A stretch of 64,000 nt of DNA from positions 1 through 64,000 of the forward strand of contig NZ_JAUOZU010000020.1 of assembly GCF_030551875.1 (NCBI RefSeq), written 5' to 3'. Positions 55,862 to 64,000 of this stretch are shown here, one piece after another. The stretch's first letter is position 1, and the number at the start of each line of letters is the position of its first letter. The notes beneath the pieces are model-generated. The model was not told the DNA's origin, searched no databases, and saw only the letters and a list, made by a program, of their open reading frames with translations. The stretch is from Fluviirhizobium alvei (lineage in GTDB: Bacteria; Pseudomonadota; Alphaproteobacteria; Rhizobiales; Rhizobiaceae). The position numbers and the translations under genes are program-made.

Positions 55862-56764
55862 TCACGCTTTCGACGCGACGTCGAAAGAGCGAAATGTTGC
55901 TTCCATACGCCCGACATCCGGCTTCTCGCCGCTGAACAGCTCGAAGGCGCGCACGGCCTGGAAAACGGCCATTCCTGCACCGCTGAGCGTTCGGCATCCG
56001 CGCTGGCGGGCAACGCGAAGGAGTTCGGTATCGAGCGGAAAATAGACGATATCGGCCACCCAGCGCTGCGGGCGGATCAGATAGTCGGGAACCGGCAGGC
56101 CGGGATGTTCAGCCATGCCGACCGGCGTGGCATTGACGATGCCATCTGCCTGTGCATCGACGTCCGACAACGAACCAACCGCAAGCGCGCGTGCTGCACC
56201 ATGGCGCAGCGACACGGCTTCCGCGAGTATCTCGGCCCGGCTGCGGTCCGCATCATGGATCCAGAGCCGTTCGACGCCGCAGTCGATCAGGGCATGGGCA
56301 ACGGCCTTGCCGGCTCCGCCGGCACCCACCAGCAGCACGTTGCTGCGGGCGGCCTGACCCATATTGCGGCGAAAGCTTTCGGCAAAACCCCAGAGATCGG
56401 TATTGTGGCCGCTGCGGCGACCATTGCGGAAAACAACGGTGTTGACGGCGCCTGCCATTTCGGCTGCTGGCGACAATTCATCGAGATGATCGATAACCGC
56501 GACCTTGTAGGGAAAGGTGATGTTGAGGCCGGCAAAGCCGCAAAGCTCAGCAGCCCGGACGATTTCCGGCAGGGTCGCATCCTTTAAGGGATCCGTCAGG
56601 GTATCGAACAGACGATAACTGTAATTCAGCCCAAGGGCCGCACCTTCCGCCTCATGCATCGCCGGCGTACGGGACTTTTGGATTCCGGCGCCGATCAGCC
56701 CGACCTGAACGGCTTTTGTCCGCGGTCGCGTGCGTTCGACGCTGTCTGTGGCTGCGTTTGCCAA
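55862..56764 (-). CDS. Shikimate/quinate dehydrogenase, NAD-type
   Basis: A 300-residue AroE-family enzyme. Substrate residues are S31 and T33 (IQKSRTPAMH), catalytic K87 (NITFPYK) and N121-T122-D123. The Rossmann motif is VGAGGAGKA, followed by IHDADRSR: an aspartate after the second strand in place of the NRT basic patch of biosynthetic NADP-dependent AroE, so NAD is favoured. This fits a catabolic enzyme oxidising shikimate to 3-dehydroshikimate, which the QuiC-type protein converts to protocatechuate. First gene of the minus-strand operon. Confidence 0.88.
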   Translation of the reverse strand: MANAATDSVERTRPRTKAVQVGLIGAGIQKSRTPAMHEAEGAALGLNYSYRLFDTLTDPLKDATLPEIVRAAELCGFAGLNITFPYKVAVIDHLDELSPAAEMAGAVNTVVFRNGRRSGHNTDLWGFAESFRRNMGQAARSNVLLVGAGGAGKAVAHALIDCGVERLWIHDADRSRAEILAEAVSLRHGAARALAVGSLSDVDAQADGIVNATPVGMAEHPGLPVPDYLIRPQRWVADIVYFPLDTELLRVARQRGCRTLSGAGMAVFQAVRAFELFSGEKPDVGRMEATFRSFDVASKA

Positions 56765-56820
56765 ATTCCCCTCCCGAAGCAGGCCGGAAATCTCCCTTTC
56801 CGGCGCGCTTGCAATTTAAT

Positions 56821-56866
56821 GTACTAGATAGTTAAATACGTCAAGCCATTTGTACCGGGAAGTTAA
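56821..56866. promoter_or_regulatory. Direct repeats in the aroE/tetR divergent promoter
   Basis: GTACTAGATAGTTAA (56821-56835) and GTACCGGGAAGTTAA (56852-56866) share 11 of 15 bases and are 31 bases apart, about three helical turns. The first also sits in a larger imperfect palindrome centred on CTAG with TTAA arms. Likely operators for the TetR regulator encoded next. Confidence 0.6.
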
Positions 56867-56907
56867 TTTTGGCTGGCATCGACCGTCGAGCCGCGTTAAA
56901 AGCGGCC

Positions 56908-57582
56908 ATGACGAACGATGACAGCAACGTGATGGAAACAAGCGGCAACCGTGCCGGCTGGAAGCAGGACCCGGAAGGGGTTCGCTCCAACATCCTTGCG
57001 ATTGCGCTCGAGGAGTTTTCCCGCAACGGCCTTTCCGGTGCCCGGATGGACGAGATTGCCGCGCGGACGAGAACGTCAAAGCGGATGATCTATTACTATT
57101 TCCAGGACAAGGAAGGGCTTTACCGGCGCGTCCTGGAAGAGGCTTATCGCAAGGTTCGCCGTGGCGAAGAGGCGCTCGAGCTCGACCATTCGGCGCCGCA
57201 GGACGCCTTGCGACAGCTCGTCGAATTCACCTTCGATCACCACAGCCGCAACCCGGATTTCATCCGGCTGGTGATGATCGAGAACATCCATCACGGGGAG
57301 TATCTGCGCCAGTCGGAGGTGATCCGCAATCTCAACGCTGCGGCGATTGCCAGGGTGCAGATCATCTATGACAAGGGCGTGAGCGACGGAGTTTTCAGAC
57401 CGGGCCTGACGTCGCTGAGGATCCACTGGCTGATCTCGGCACTCAGCTTCTTCAATGTATCGAACCAGAAAAGCTTTTCATTGCTGTTCGGTGAGGACCT
57501 CTTCTCCGAAAGCGGGCAGACGACGCTCCGGACCCAGGCATCCGAGACGGTGTTGCGATATGTTTGCAAGGACCTGTCCTGA
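56908..57582 (+). CDS. TetR/AcrR-family regulator of the shikimate operon
   Basis: A 224-residue TetR protein from the ATG at 56908 (other starts: TTG 56869, ATG 56932). The helix-turn-helix is LEEFSRNGLSGARMDEIAAR and SKRMIYYYFQDKEGLYRRVL. Its C-terminal domain differs from the first TetR protein of this window. It is divergent from the shikimate dehydrogenase gene and probably represses that operon, with shikimate or protocatechuate as inducer. Confidence 0.85.
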   Translation: MTNDDSNVMETSGNRAGWKQDPEGVRSNILAIALEEFSRNGLSGARMDEIAARTRTSKRMIYYYFQDKEGLYRRVLEEAYRKVRRGEEALELDHSAPQDALRQLVEFTFDHHSRNPDFIRLVMIENIHHGEYLRQSEVIRNLNAAAIARVQIIYDKGVSDGVFRPGLTSLRIHWLISALSFFNVSNQKSFSLLFGEDLFSESGQTTLRTQASETVLRYVCKDLS

Positions 57583-57717
57583 CTCATGGAACGGGCCGAA
57601 GCGGCGCGTTTACAGGCAGTTTTCCATTTTTATGGCGTTTTCGAAGTCCTGACAGCGACCTTCATCCCCGTCCGTTCGACCGTCACGCCCCCGAGACCTA
57701 AAACAGGATTAAAAATA

Positions 57718-57733
57718 TCAAGTTTAAAGTTGA
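57718..57733. promoter_or_regulatory. Possible operator upstream of the TonB receptor gene
   Basis: TCAAGTTTAAAGTTGA is a near-perfect palindrome (14 of 16) in the 250-base leader of the siderophore receptor gene. An iron-responsive regulator is expected there; the sequence does not match a textbook Fur or RirA box, so this is weak. Confidence 0.3.
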
Positions 57734-57834
57734 CTCCTATGTGAAGGATTATATGTTCCCAACCGGTTCGCGTCGAACAGGGCTTTGCGACACGGGACGC
57801 GGACCGGACGATGCACAATCGAAAGGGGCATGAA

Positions 57835-59985
57835 ATGTGGAAGCGCGGGGATGACCGCAACGAACCGACGAGGGGTCGTTGGTTCCAGGTGAAAACTATG
57901 GCGGCGTATGGCGTACCGGCGATCGGTATTGCCCTTTTGGCCGGCCATGCGGCGGCGCAGGATGTCACGAACCTTGACCGGATCGTGGTTGAGGATGACA
58001 GCGAAACCAGGCCCGTGGGACCGGACAAGACCATCGTCGCCAAGACGAGCCGTCTCGGCACCAAGACCGATACTGAAATCGAGAACATACCGGCGGCTGT
58101 TTCCGTTGTGACCCAGAAGGAACTCGAGACCCGCGCGGTCAAAAGCGTCCAGCAGGCGGTCAGCTATACGGCGGGTGTCGTGACCGACGAATATGGATCG
58201 GATGATCGCTACGATTACTACCGTATCCGTGGCTTCGACCTGACGGCGCTCGGCAGTTACCGCGACGGTCTGCCCGCCCGCATTCCGGCCTGGTTTACCG
58301 CCAGCCGCCTGGAGCCTTACGGCTTGCAGCGCGTTGAGGTCCTCAAGGGCTCGACTTCGAGCCTCTTCGGGCTGAATGCACCCGGTGGACTGGTCAACGC
58401 GATTACTAAGCGTCCGCAGGACATTGCCGGCGGCGAGGTCTATACGACCCTCGGCGACAGCCATATCGAAACCGGCATCGATTTCGGCGGCCCGATCGAC
58501 AAGGACGGTGTCTGGAAATATCGTCTGACAGGCCTCTACCAGAATGGCGATTATCACTACGACTTCAGCAACGACGACCGGCTTTACATCGCGCCGGCGG
58601 TAACCATCAGCCCGGATGACGGCACGTCGCTGACCATTCTTGGCGACTATTCCAAGCGCAACAGCACCGGCGCCAAGGGCTATCCGACCGGCGCCGATAT
58701 TGATCTGAATACCTTCGTCGGTGAACCGGACTTCAACCATTTCAACACGCGTCAGACCGATCTTGGCTATCAGTTCGAGCATCAGTTCGATAATGGCCTG
58801 ACCTTCCGCCAGAACGCCCGCTACACGCATGTGCGGCTTGATTATGAAGAAGTCTATGGCGGCACGACCAATCCGTCCGATCCGCGCGAGGCCTTTGCTG
58901 TCTATGGCAATGCGACCCGCTTCTCGATCGACAACCAGCTGCAGCATGAAGGCAGCTGGGGTGCGTTCGACAGCAAGCTGCTCGTCGGCATCGACTATTC
59001 CCATGACAATGCACGCGAGAACATTCTCTATGGCTCCGCACCTGGCATTGATCTCGACAATCCTGTCTATTGCGGTCGCGCATGCATCACGCTTGGCCCC
59101 TACGTCAACTGGCACGTCAAGCAGGATGCGCTGGGCGTCTATGCACAGGAGCAGCTGACCTGGAACGATCGCTGGCTTCTGACGCTCGGAGGCCGTTTCG
59201 ATACGGTCAATACCACTGCCGACTATATCGACAGCGGAACGCGGGACGACAATTCCGCCGATGCCTTCACCAAGCGTCTCGGCCTGACATACAAGGCGAC
59301 CGACGAGATCGCCGCCTATGCCAACTATTCGGAATCCTTCCAGCCTCTGGTCGCACCGACGGCCAATGGATACACGGTCGAAGGGTCGCTCAAGCCGCAG
59401 CTCGGAACCCAGTATGAAGTTGGCGTGAAGTACAAGCCGGAAGGCTATGATGCGCTCTTCACGGCAGCCCTGTTCGATCTCAGCCAGACCAATGTGCCGG
59501 AATCTGTGAGCGCCACGGTTCAGCGCCAGGTCGGCGAAGTCAATGTCAGAGGACTGGAGCTCGAAGGCAAGATCGCACTCAACGAAAGCCTGAATGCCAC
59601 GGTTGCCTACTCCTACTGGCATGGCAAGATCGTCGAGGATGGCAATGGCGGCAATATCGGCAACCGGCCGGCCAACGTGCCCAAGCATATCGCATCGGCC
59701 TGGCTGGATTACACGATCGAAGGCGAGAACAGCCGCGGCGATATCACGCTCGGCGGTGGCGCCCGCTATGTCGGACAGCGCTATTCGGACAGTGCGAATA
59801 CCATTTCGATGAAAAGCACGATGGTTTTCGACATCATGGCGAAATATGCGATCACCAAGGATGTCGATTTCCAGGTCAATGTCACCAACCTGTTCGACAA
59901 GAAGTATCAGTCCACCTGCTACGTCTCCTCCTGCTATTATGGCGACCGCCGCACAGTGCTCGGCACGCTGAAATACACCTGGTAA
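57835..59985 (+). CDS. TonB-dependent ferric-siderophore receptor (FhuA/FoxA-like)
   Basis: A 716-residue outer-membrane receptor. It has a signal peptide ending near GHAAAQ, a plug domain (about 60-190, with IENIPAAVSVVTQKEL and GLQRVEVLKGSTSSLFG) and a beta-barrel ending in LKYTW with the C-terminal aromatic residue. The ATG at 57835 follows AAGGGG; an ATG 24 bases upstream has no ribosome site. With FhuF and FhuBDC next to it the ligand is probably a ferric hydroxamate. Confidence 0.9.
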   Translation: MWKRGDDRNEPTRGRWFQVKTMAAYGVPAIGIALLAGHAAAQDVTNLDRIVVEDDSETRPVGPDKTIVAKTSRLGTKTDTEIENIPAAVSVVTQKELETRAVKSVQQAVSYTAGVVTDEYGSDDRYDYYRIRGFDLTALGSYRDGLPARIPAWFTASRLEPYGLQRVEVLKGSTSSLFGLNAPGGLVNAITKRPQDIAGGEVYTTLGDSHIETGIDFGGPIDKDGVWKYRLTGLYQNGDYHYDFSNDDRLYIAPAVTISPDDGTSLTILGDYSKRNSTGAKGYPTGADIDLNTFVGEPDFNHFNTRQTDLGYQFEHQFDNGLTFRQNARYTHVRLDYEEVYGGTTNPSDPREAFAVYGNATRFSIDNQLQHEGSWGAFDSKLLVGIDYSHDNARENILYGSAPGIDLDNPVYCGRACITLGPYVNWHVKQDALGVYAQEQLTWNDRWLLTLGGRFDTVNTTADYIDSGTRDDNSADAFTKRLGLTYKATDEIAAYANYSESFQPLVAPTANGYTVEGSLKPQLGTQYEVGVKYKPEGYDALFTAALFDLSQTNVPESVSATVQRQVGEVNVRGLELEGKIALNESLNATVAYSYWHGKIVEDGNGGNIGNRPANVPKHIASAWLDYTIEGENSRGDITLGGGARYVGQRYSDSANTISMKSTMVFDIMAKYAITKDVDFQVNVTNLFDKKYQSTCYVSSCYYGDRRTVLGTLKYTW

Positions 59986-59989
59986 CCGC

Positions 59990-60802
59990 TTGGAAATCCA
60001 GGAACAGACCATAGAACGCGAAGCGGAAGCGGGCCCGTCGAAAGACGGGTCCGCATCTGCGGATTTTGCCGATCTCATCATCGCCGCCACCGGCGACAAG
60101 TACGTCTATTGCAAGGACAGTCTCAGACTTTCCCCTCCGGAAGGCCTTGAGACGATCGCCTGCCGCGATCTGACGGACGCAACAGTTTTCAACAGTGTGA
60201 TCGATCGTTTCGCGCGGACCCACGGGCAGAAAGCGGATCGACGCGCCATCGTCTCGCTCTGGACGCTTTATTATTTCAGCACGCTTGCCATAGCGACCAC
60301 CGTCCTCAATCTCGAGGTCGGCAGACGGGTGCCGATCGGCATCGACAGGGCTCGTCTCGCAATCGATCCCGAAACCGGCACGCCCCGTGCCTTCATCCTG
60401 CCCCATCTTGGCGAGCCTGCACCTGCCTCCGACACGATCGAGCGGTTTCTCACGCCTTTGCTGCGCGAACATCTCGAGCCTCAGATCGAGGCCATTGTCG
60501 GTCTTTCGGGCGTTGGTCGCAAACTGCTCTGGAACAATGTCGCTGCCTATCTCGACTGGATCATGGATCAGATCCGCAACACGTCCGGTCGACCGGCAGC
60601 CGTCGCGCTTGCAAGAAGCTACCGCGAAACATCCAGATTGGGTGATTGGAAGAACCCGGTCCATGGTATGATCCGGCCCGAATGCGACGCGAACGGCCAG
60701 CCCTACGGGCGTCGCAAGGTCTGCTGCCTCCGCTATGCGATCGATGGCATCGGCGGCTGCGGCATTTCCTGCCCTTTGCCGCAAGGCCGCGGCGAAAACT
60801 GA
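59990..60802 (+). CDS. fhuF: Siderophore-iron reductase FhuF
   Basis: A 270-residue FhuF-family ferric reductase. The [2Fe-2S] ligands are at the C-terminus, KVCCLRYAIDGIGGCGISC, a CC-x10-C-x3-C-type arrangement. It removes iron from hydroxamate siderophores in the cytoplasm. No ATG is near the start; a TTG at 59990, four bases after the receptor stop, is the most likely initiation codon. Confidence 0.88.
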   Translation: MEIQEQTIEREAEAGPSKDGSASADFADLIIAATGDKYVYCKDSLRLSPPEGLETIACRDLTDATVFNSVIDRFARTHGQKADRRAIVSLWTLYYFSTLAIATTVLNLEVGRRVPIGIDRARLAIDPETGTPRAFILPHLGEPAPASDTIERFLTPLLREHLEPQIEAIVGLSGVGRKLLWNNVAAYLDWIMDQIRNTSGRPAAVALARSYRETSRLGDWKNPVHGMIRPECDANGQPYGRRKVCCLRYAIDGIGGCGISCPLPQGRGEN

Positions 60803-60823
60803 CGGGACACCCGGTCAGGCGAA

Positions 60824-60844
60824 GCCGGGCTACGAGGTCCCGGC
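60824..60844. terminator. Hairpin between the convergent fhuF and fhuB genes
   Basis: GCCGGG, nine bases, CCCGGC, followed by TCTTTC on the plus strand. It sits in the 57-base gap between two convergent genes and could terminate both. Confidence 0.5.
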
Positions 60845-60859
60845 TCTTTCGCTCAAAGC

Positions 60860-62833
60860 CTATCGTCTCGACAGCATCAGCATCAGGATCGGTGCGCCGA
60901 CCAGCGCCGAAACCAGTCCGGCCGGAACCTGATAGGGGAAGGCGGCGGTACGACCGATCCAGTCTGCCAGCACCATCAGGCTGGCGCCGATCGCCGCTGC
61001 GCCGGCCATTTGCGGCAGGGCATGGCGAAACCCCGCTTCTCGGGCCAGATGCGGTCCCATCAGGCCGATGAAACTCAGCGGTCCGACCGTCAGAGCCGCA
61101 ACCGCGCTCATGGCTCCGGCGAGCGAGAAGAGCATAAGTCGCGCCGGCGCCATCGGAACGCCGAGCGCGCTGGCCGTCACCGGGCCGAGCGGCAGAAGGT
61201 CCAGCCAGCGACGGACAAGCAGCGCCATTGCGACCAGGCAGATCCCAAACAACAGGGCGGTCAGGGCCGACGGTATGCCGATGGCATAGGAAGATCCGCT
61301 CATCCAGCGCATCAGGAGGAAGGCGCGCGGATCGCCCGTTGCCGACAGCATGCCGATGATCGCATCGACCATTGCGCCGAGCGCGATCCCGCCCAGAAGC
61401 ACGCGTTCGGCGGCAAAGCCGGATCGGGTCGAGAACAGGAATATGACCAGGAGCACAGCGAAGGCGCCGGCAATGGCAAAGGCGGTACCGATGAGCGAAG
61501 TTGCGGGTGCCGCCAGCAGGAAAAGGGCCGCCGCCAAGCCAAGCGTCGCACCGGAACTGACACCCAGGACTTCCGGACTGGCCATCTCGTTGCCGGTGAG
61601 CCGCTGCAGGATCACGCCTGCGACCGCCAGCATCGCCCCCGCGGCGATGACCGCGGTCACTTTGGGCAATCGGAGCGCCAGGAGATCACGCGTCTCTTCC
61701 CCGAGGGCCAGAACCCAGCTGCCATCGAGGTCGCGGCCGAGAAAGAGGCCGATCGCGATCGCTGCGGCAAGACAAGCCAACAAGATCAACAAGCGTCCCG
61801 TTTCCCGGCGAGGCACCTCGGTCGCGATTACCGGAGCCGGGCTCGGACGATGGCGCATTTTCAGCCGCGGTAGCAGCAACAGCAGCAAGGGCGAACCGAA
61901 GACAGCCGTCACCGCCCCCGTCGGCAGTTGATCGGCAAAGGTCCCGGCGAGCGACTGCACCCCGAGATCGGCAATCAGAAGCAATGCGGCTCCCAGCAAC
62001 GCTGAACCAACCATCAGTTCGCCCGGTCGGCGGGCCCCGGCCAGGCGGCAGAGTGTCGGAGCCACCAGGCCGATGAAGCCGATCACACCGACGGCACTGG
62101 TCACGAAGGCGGCAAGGGCAACGGCCAGTGTAACCGCGATCAGGCGGATCTTAATGGTACCGAGCCCGAGCGCCTGGGCGCCACTGTCGCCGAGGTCGAG
62201 CAGCGCAAGCGGGCGGATGAGCATCAGGCTGGCCAACCCGATCAGCCCCGTCTTGATCAGAAGCGACAGCGGCATGACCCAGCTTTGCTGGGCCAGCGAC
62301 CCCGCTCCCCAGATGAAAAGGCTTGCAAGATAGCGATCATTGAGCAGGGTGAGAATTGCGGCAAGCGAACCACACCAGAGGCTGATCACCAGCCCGGACA
62401 GAACCAGCGAAAAGGGCGAAAAACCGCGCTTCGAACCGATGGCAAGAACGATCCCGGCTGCAATGGCACTGCCTGCGAGCGCCACGACATCGCGGCCGAG
62501 ACCCATGAGATCCGGAATGTAGAGCGTAACGAGCACGAGGGCGAGATTGGCGCCCGCTGAGATTCCGAGCGTGGTGGGCGACGCAAGCGGGTTGCGCAGG
62601 ACCTGCTGGAACAGGGCGCCCGACAGTGCAAGCGCTGCGCCGGCGATCAGTGCCGTCGCGAGACGCGGCAGGGTCGAATAGAGCAGCACCATCCGCTCGA
62701 TATCATAGCCCGGCAGGGGATCATGATCGAAGGACGGTGCGAGAAAGAGCAGCGCCGCCGCGAAGGCAAAGCCAATCATGCCCGCGACTGTCAGGAAAAG
62801 CGGCACACGTCCGGTGAGGCTAGAGTTTGGCAT
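60860..62833 (-). CDS. fhuB: Fe(3+)-hydroxamate ABC transporter permease, fused double domain
   Basis: A 657-residue protein made of two FecCD permease domains in tandem, the normal FhuB design. Each half has the family motifs (ALALSGALFQQVLRNPLASP and TLGISAGANLAL in the first; AMLAVAGVILQRLTGNEMAS and LGVSSGATLGLA in the second) and ends with GFIGLVAPTLCRLAG or FIGLMGPHLAREAG. The ATG at 62833 overlaps fhuD by 14 bases. Confidence 0.93.
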   Translation of the reverse strand: MPNSSLTGRVPLFLTVAGMIGFAFAAALLFLAPSFDHDPLPGYDIERMVLLYSTLPRLATALIAGAALALSGALFQQVLRNPLASPTTLGISAGANLALVLVTLYIPDLMGLGRDVVALAGSAIAAGIVLAIGSKRGFSPFSLVLSGLVISLWCGSLAAILTLLNDRYLASLFIWGAGSLAQQSWVMPLSLLIKTGLIGLASLMLIRPLALLDLGDSGAQALGLGTIKIRLIAVTLAVALAAFVTSAVGVIGFIGLVAPTLCRLAGARRPGELMVGSALLGAALLLIADLGVQSLAGTFADQLPTGAVTAVFGSPLLLLLLPRLKMRHRPSPAPVIATEVPRRETGRLLILLACLAAAIAIGLFLGRDLDGSWVLALGEETRDLLALRLPKVTAVIAAGAMLAVAGVILQRLTGNEMASPEVLGVSSGATLGLAAALFLLAAPATSLIGTAFAIAGAFAVLLVIFLFSTRSGFAAERVLLGGIALGAMVDAIIGMLSATGDPRAFLLMRWMSGSSYAIGIPSALTALLFGICLVAMALLVRRWLDLLPLGPVTASALGVPMAPARLMLFSLAGAMSAVAALTVGPLSFIGLMGPHLAREAGFRHALPQMAGAAAIGASLMVLADWIGRTAAFPYQVPAGLVSALVGAPILMLMLSRR

Positions 62834-63731
62834 GATCGTCTTCCAGCATGGCCATGACAAGGTCGGCAAATCGGCGGGCCTCGTTGACCATGCCGAACAT
62901 CAGAGCCGGTTTGAGTATGGTGAAATGGCCGGGCCGGGCGAATGGCAGCGCCTGCCAGAGCGCGCTCTGGCTGAGCGTCGGCAAGACGTCGCCGGGAACC
63001 GGTTCGAAAGCGGCCAGACGGGCGTTACGGTCCTTGACGCGCGAAAGCTCCTCGATCGCGATGGTCTGGAAGCCCCAGAAATTCGATTGTTCCGTCCAGG
63101 CGTTGCGAATGCCGATCCTCTCGAGCACATTGTCGAAAAGGCCTGGATTGCCATAGATGCGCACATGACGCGTATCCATGAAGTTGACGAAGGCAAGCGG
63201 CGGCGGCGAAAGCGCATTGACCCGTGCCTTGCAACGATCGAAAAACGCTTCGGTCTCGTCAAGGAAGCGCATGGCGTCCGCTTCGCGGTCGATCGCACGT
63301 GCCAAAACGCCCGTCGCCTTGATTGCGGCATCGAGGATCGGTCCGGCTTCCGGCGCATAGATGCTGAGCCGAAGCACAGGGCCCAGTCGCTCGAGCACCG
63401 GCAGCAGTTCATCCAGATAGGGCGTGGTCACGATGAGATCCGGCTTGAGCAGGGTGAGCACCTCGACATTGACCTCAAGCGCACTGCCGAGATCGACCAC
63501 GCCGTCAGGCATCTTCGGTTCGACCACCCAGCGCCCCCAATCAGCAAGATCGGCGACGGCGGCGGGAACGGCGCCAAGCGACAGGAGCGTCGAGGCGATG
63601 CCGTAATCGAGGCTGGCAATTCGCAAGGGTCGGGTGCCAGCACGCGCCGGCATCGAAAGAACGACCGGGGCCGTCGCAAGTCCACGCAGCAATTGTCGGC
63701 GGCGCATGCCGCGTTGCGGATCAGCAGACAT
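62820..63731 (-). CDS. fhuD: Fe(3+)-hydroxamate substrate-binding protein
   Basis: A 303-residue periplasmic helical-backbone binding protein. The N-terminus has a twin-arginine-like signal (MRRRQLLRGLATAPVVLS), and KPDLIVTTPYLDELLPVLER is typical of the family. The ATG at 63731 overlaps the fhuC stop by 11 bases. It delivers ferric hydroxamates to FhuB. Confidence 0.88.
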   Translation of the reverse strand: MSADPQRGMRRRQLLRGLATAPVVLSMPARAGTRPLRIASLDYGIASTLLSLGAVPAAVADLADWGRWVVEPKMPDGVVDLGSALEVNVEVLTLLKPDLIVTTPYLDELLPVLERLGPVLRLSIYAPEAGPILDAAIKATGVLARAIDREADAMRFLDETEAFFDRCKARVNALSPPPLAFVNFMDTRHVRIYGNPGLFDNVLERIGIRNAWTEQSNFWGFQTIAIEELSRVKDRNARLAAFEPVPGDVLPTLSQSALWQALPFARPGHFTILKPALMFGMVNEARRFADLVMAMLEDDHAKL

Positions 63732-64000
63732 AGGCAAGCGGCCTTGTGGATCCCGGCTGACGGGTGACGTCCATGGCGATACCATAGATGGATTCCAGAA
63801 CCGTCTTGTCGAGGAGGTCATCCGGGCAGCCCTCGGCGATCACGCTGCCTGCCTTGAGCGCGAAGATCCGGTCCGAGAAACGCGCGGCCATGTTGATGTC
63901 GTGCAAGACCAGGATGACGCTGAGGCCCTTATCGTGCGAAAGCGTCCGAATCAGGGACAGGACTTCGATCTGGTGCGCGAGATCGAGCGCCGAAGTCGGC
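63721..64000 (-). CDS. fhuC: Fe(3+)-hydroxamate ABC transporter ATPase, C-terminal part
   Basis: The last 92 codons of an FhuC/FepC-type ATPase; the N-terminal part lies beyond the right edge. The D-loop region PTSALDLAHQIEVLSLI and the H-loop VLHDINMAARFSDRI are visible. It is first of fhuC-fhuD-fhuB as read here. Confidence 0.88.
   Translation of the reverse strand, partial: PTSALDLAHQIEVLSLIRTLSHDKGLSVILVLHDINMAARFSDRIFALKAGSVIAEGCPDDLLDKTVLESIYGIAMDVTRQPGSTRPLAYVC

Noticed and set aside
57724-60099. 791-codon minus-strand open frame
   Set aside because: It is antisense to the TonB receptor gene and shows no recognisable domain; the receptor frame has a full set of motifs.

Overview
The window looks like an accessory region of an alphaproteobacterium, most likely Hyphomicrobiales/Rhizobiaceae. 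The evidence is high-GC coding style, a decayed RHE_PE00001/DUF1612-type rhizobial plasmid gene, TRAP and HAAT transporters beside catabolic operons, and an Fhu hydroxamate-iron system. It could be a megaplasmid or genomic island. I saw no rRNA, tRNA or CRISPR array.

Layout. (0) 1-4.3 kb: tyrosine recombinase, VapBC-type toxin-antitoxin, DUF1612 pseudogene and an IS481-family element. (A) 4.7-24.8 kb: a large aromatic/aryl-alkanoate CoA catabolic cluster. It holds an SCPx-like thiolase, an HMG-CoA-synthase-like/OB-fold fusion, a PaaK-like aryl-CoA ligase, a two-subunit Rieske dioxygenase with its own ferredoxin and ferredoxin reductase, an alpha-methylacyl-CoA racemase-like protein, an SDR, enoyl-CoA hydratases (one PaaG-like), a fused hydratase/3-hydroxyacyl-CoA dehydrogenase, a PaaI-like thioesterase, a Liv-type ABC importer and a TetR regulator. 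Four copies of one operator (about AGAACGRWCGRTY) sit at its promoters. The gene set resembles the ipfABDEF logic for ibuprofen and other 2-arylpropionates: CoA activation, ipso-dioxygenation of the CoA ester, then thiolase release of a catechol. (B) 25.7-33.4 kb: TRAP importer, type I extradiol dioxygenase, MhpA-like flavin hydroxylase, FAH-family hydrolase and IclR regulator, a meta-cleavage route that could also take catechols from A. (C) 33.7-40.0 kb: LysR regulator, NitT/TauT-type ABC importer, cyclase-family hydrolase and FAH-family protein, substrate unknown. (D) 41.2-48.5 kb: a second NitT/TauT-type importer with DapA-family lyase, aldehyde dehydrogenase, ornithine-cyclodeaminase-family protein and GntR regulator. 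(E) 49.6-57.6 kb: shikimate/quinate operon (NAD-type shikimate dehydrogenase, TRAP importer, esterase, DUF3237, QuiC-type 3-dehydroshikimate dehydratase) with a divergent TetR gene. (F) 57.8-64 kb: TonB-dependent siderophore receptor, FhuF reductase and FhuBDC importer; fhuC runs off the window.

Modules A to E are separated by insertion-sequence remnants (IS481, IS6, IS3, IS6, IS6), so the region looks like a mosaic of imported catabolic cassettes, each with its own regulator and transporter. The aromatic modules converge on catechol- or protocatechuate-type intermediates; the lower ring-cleavage steps are only partly present here.
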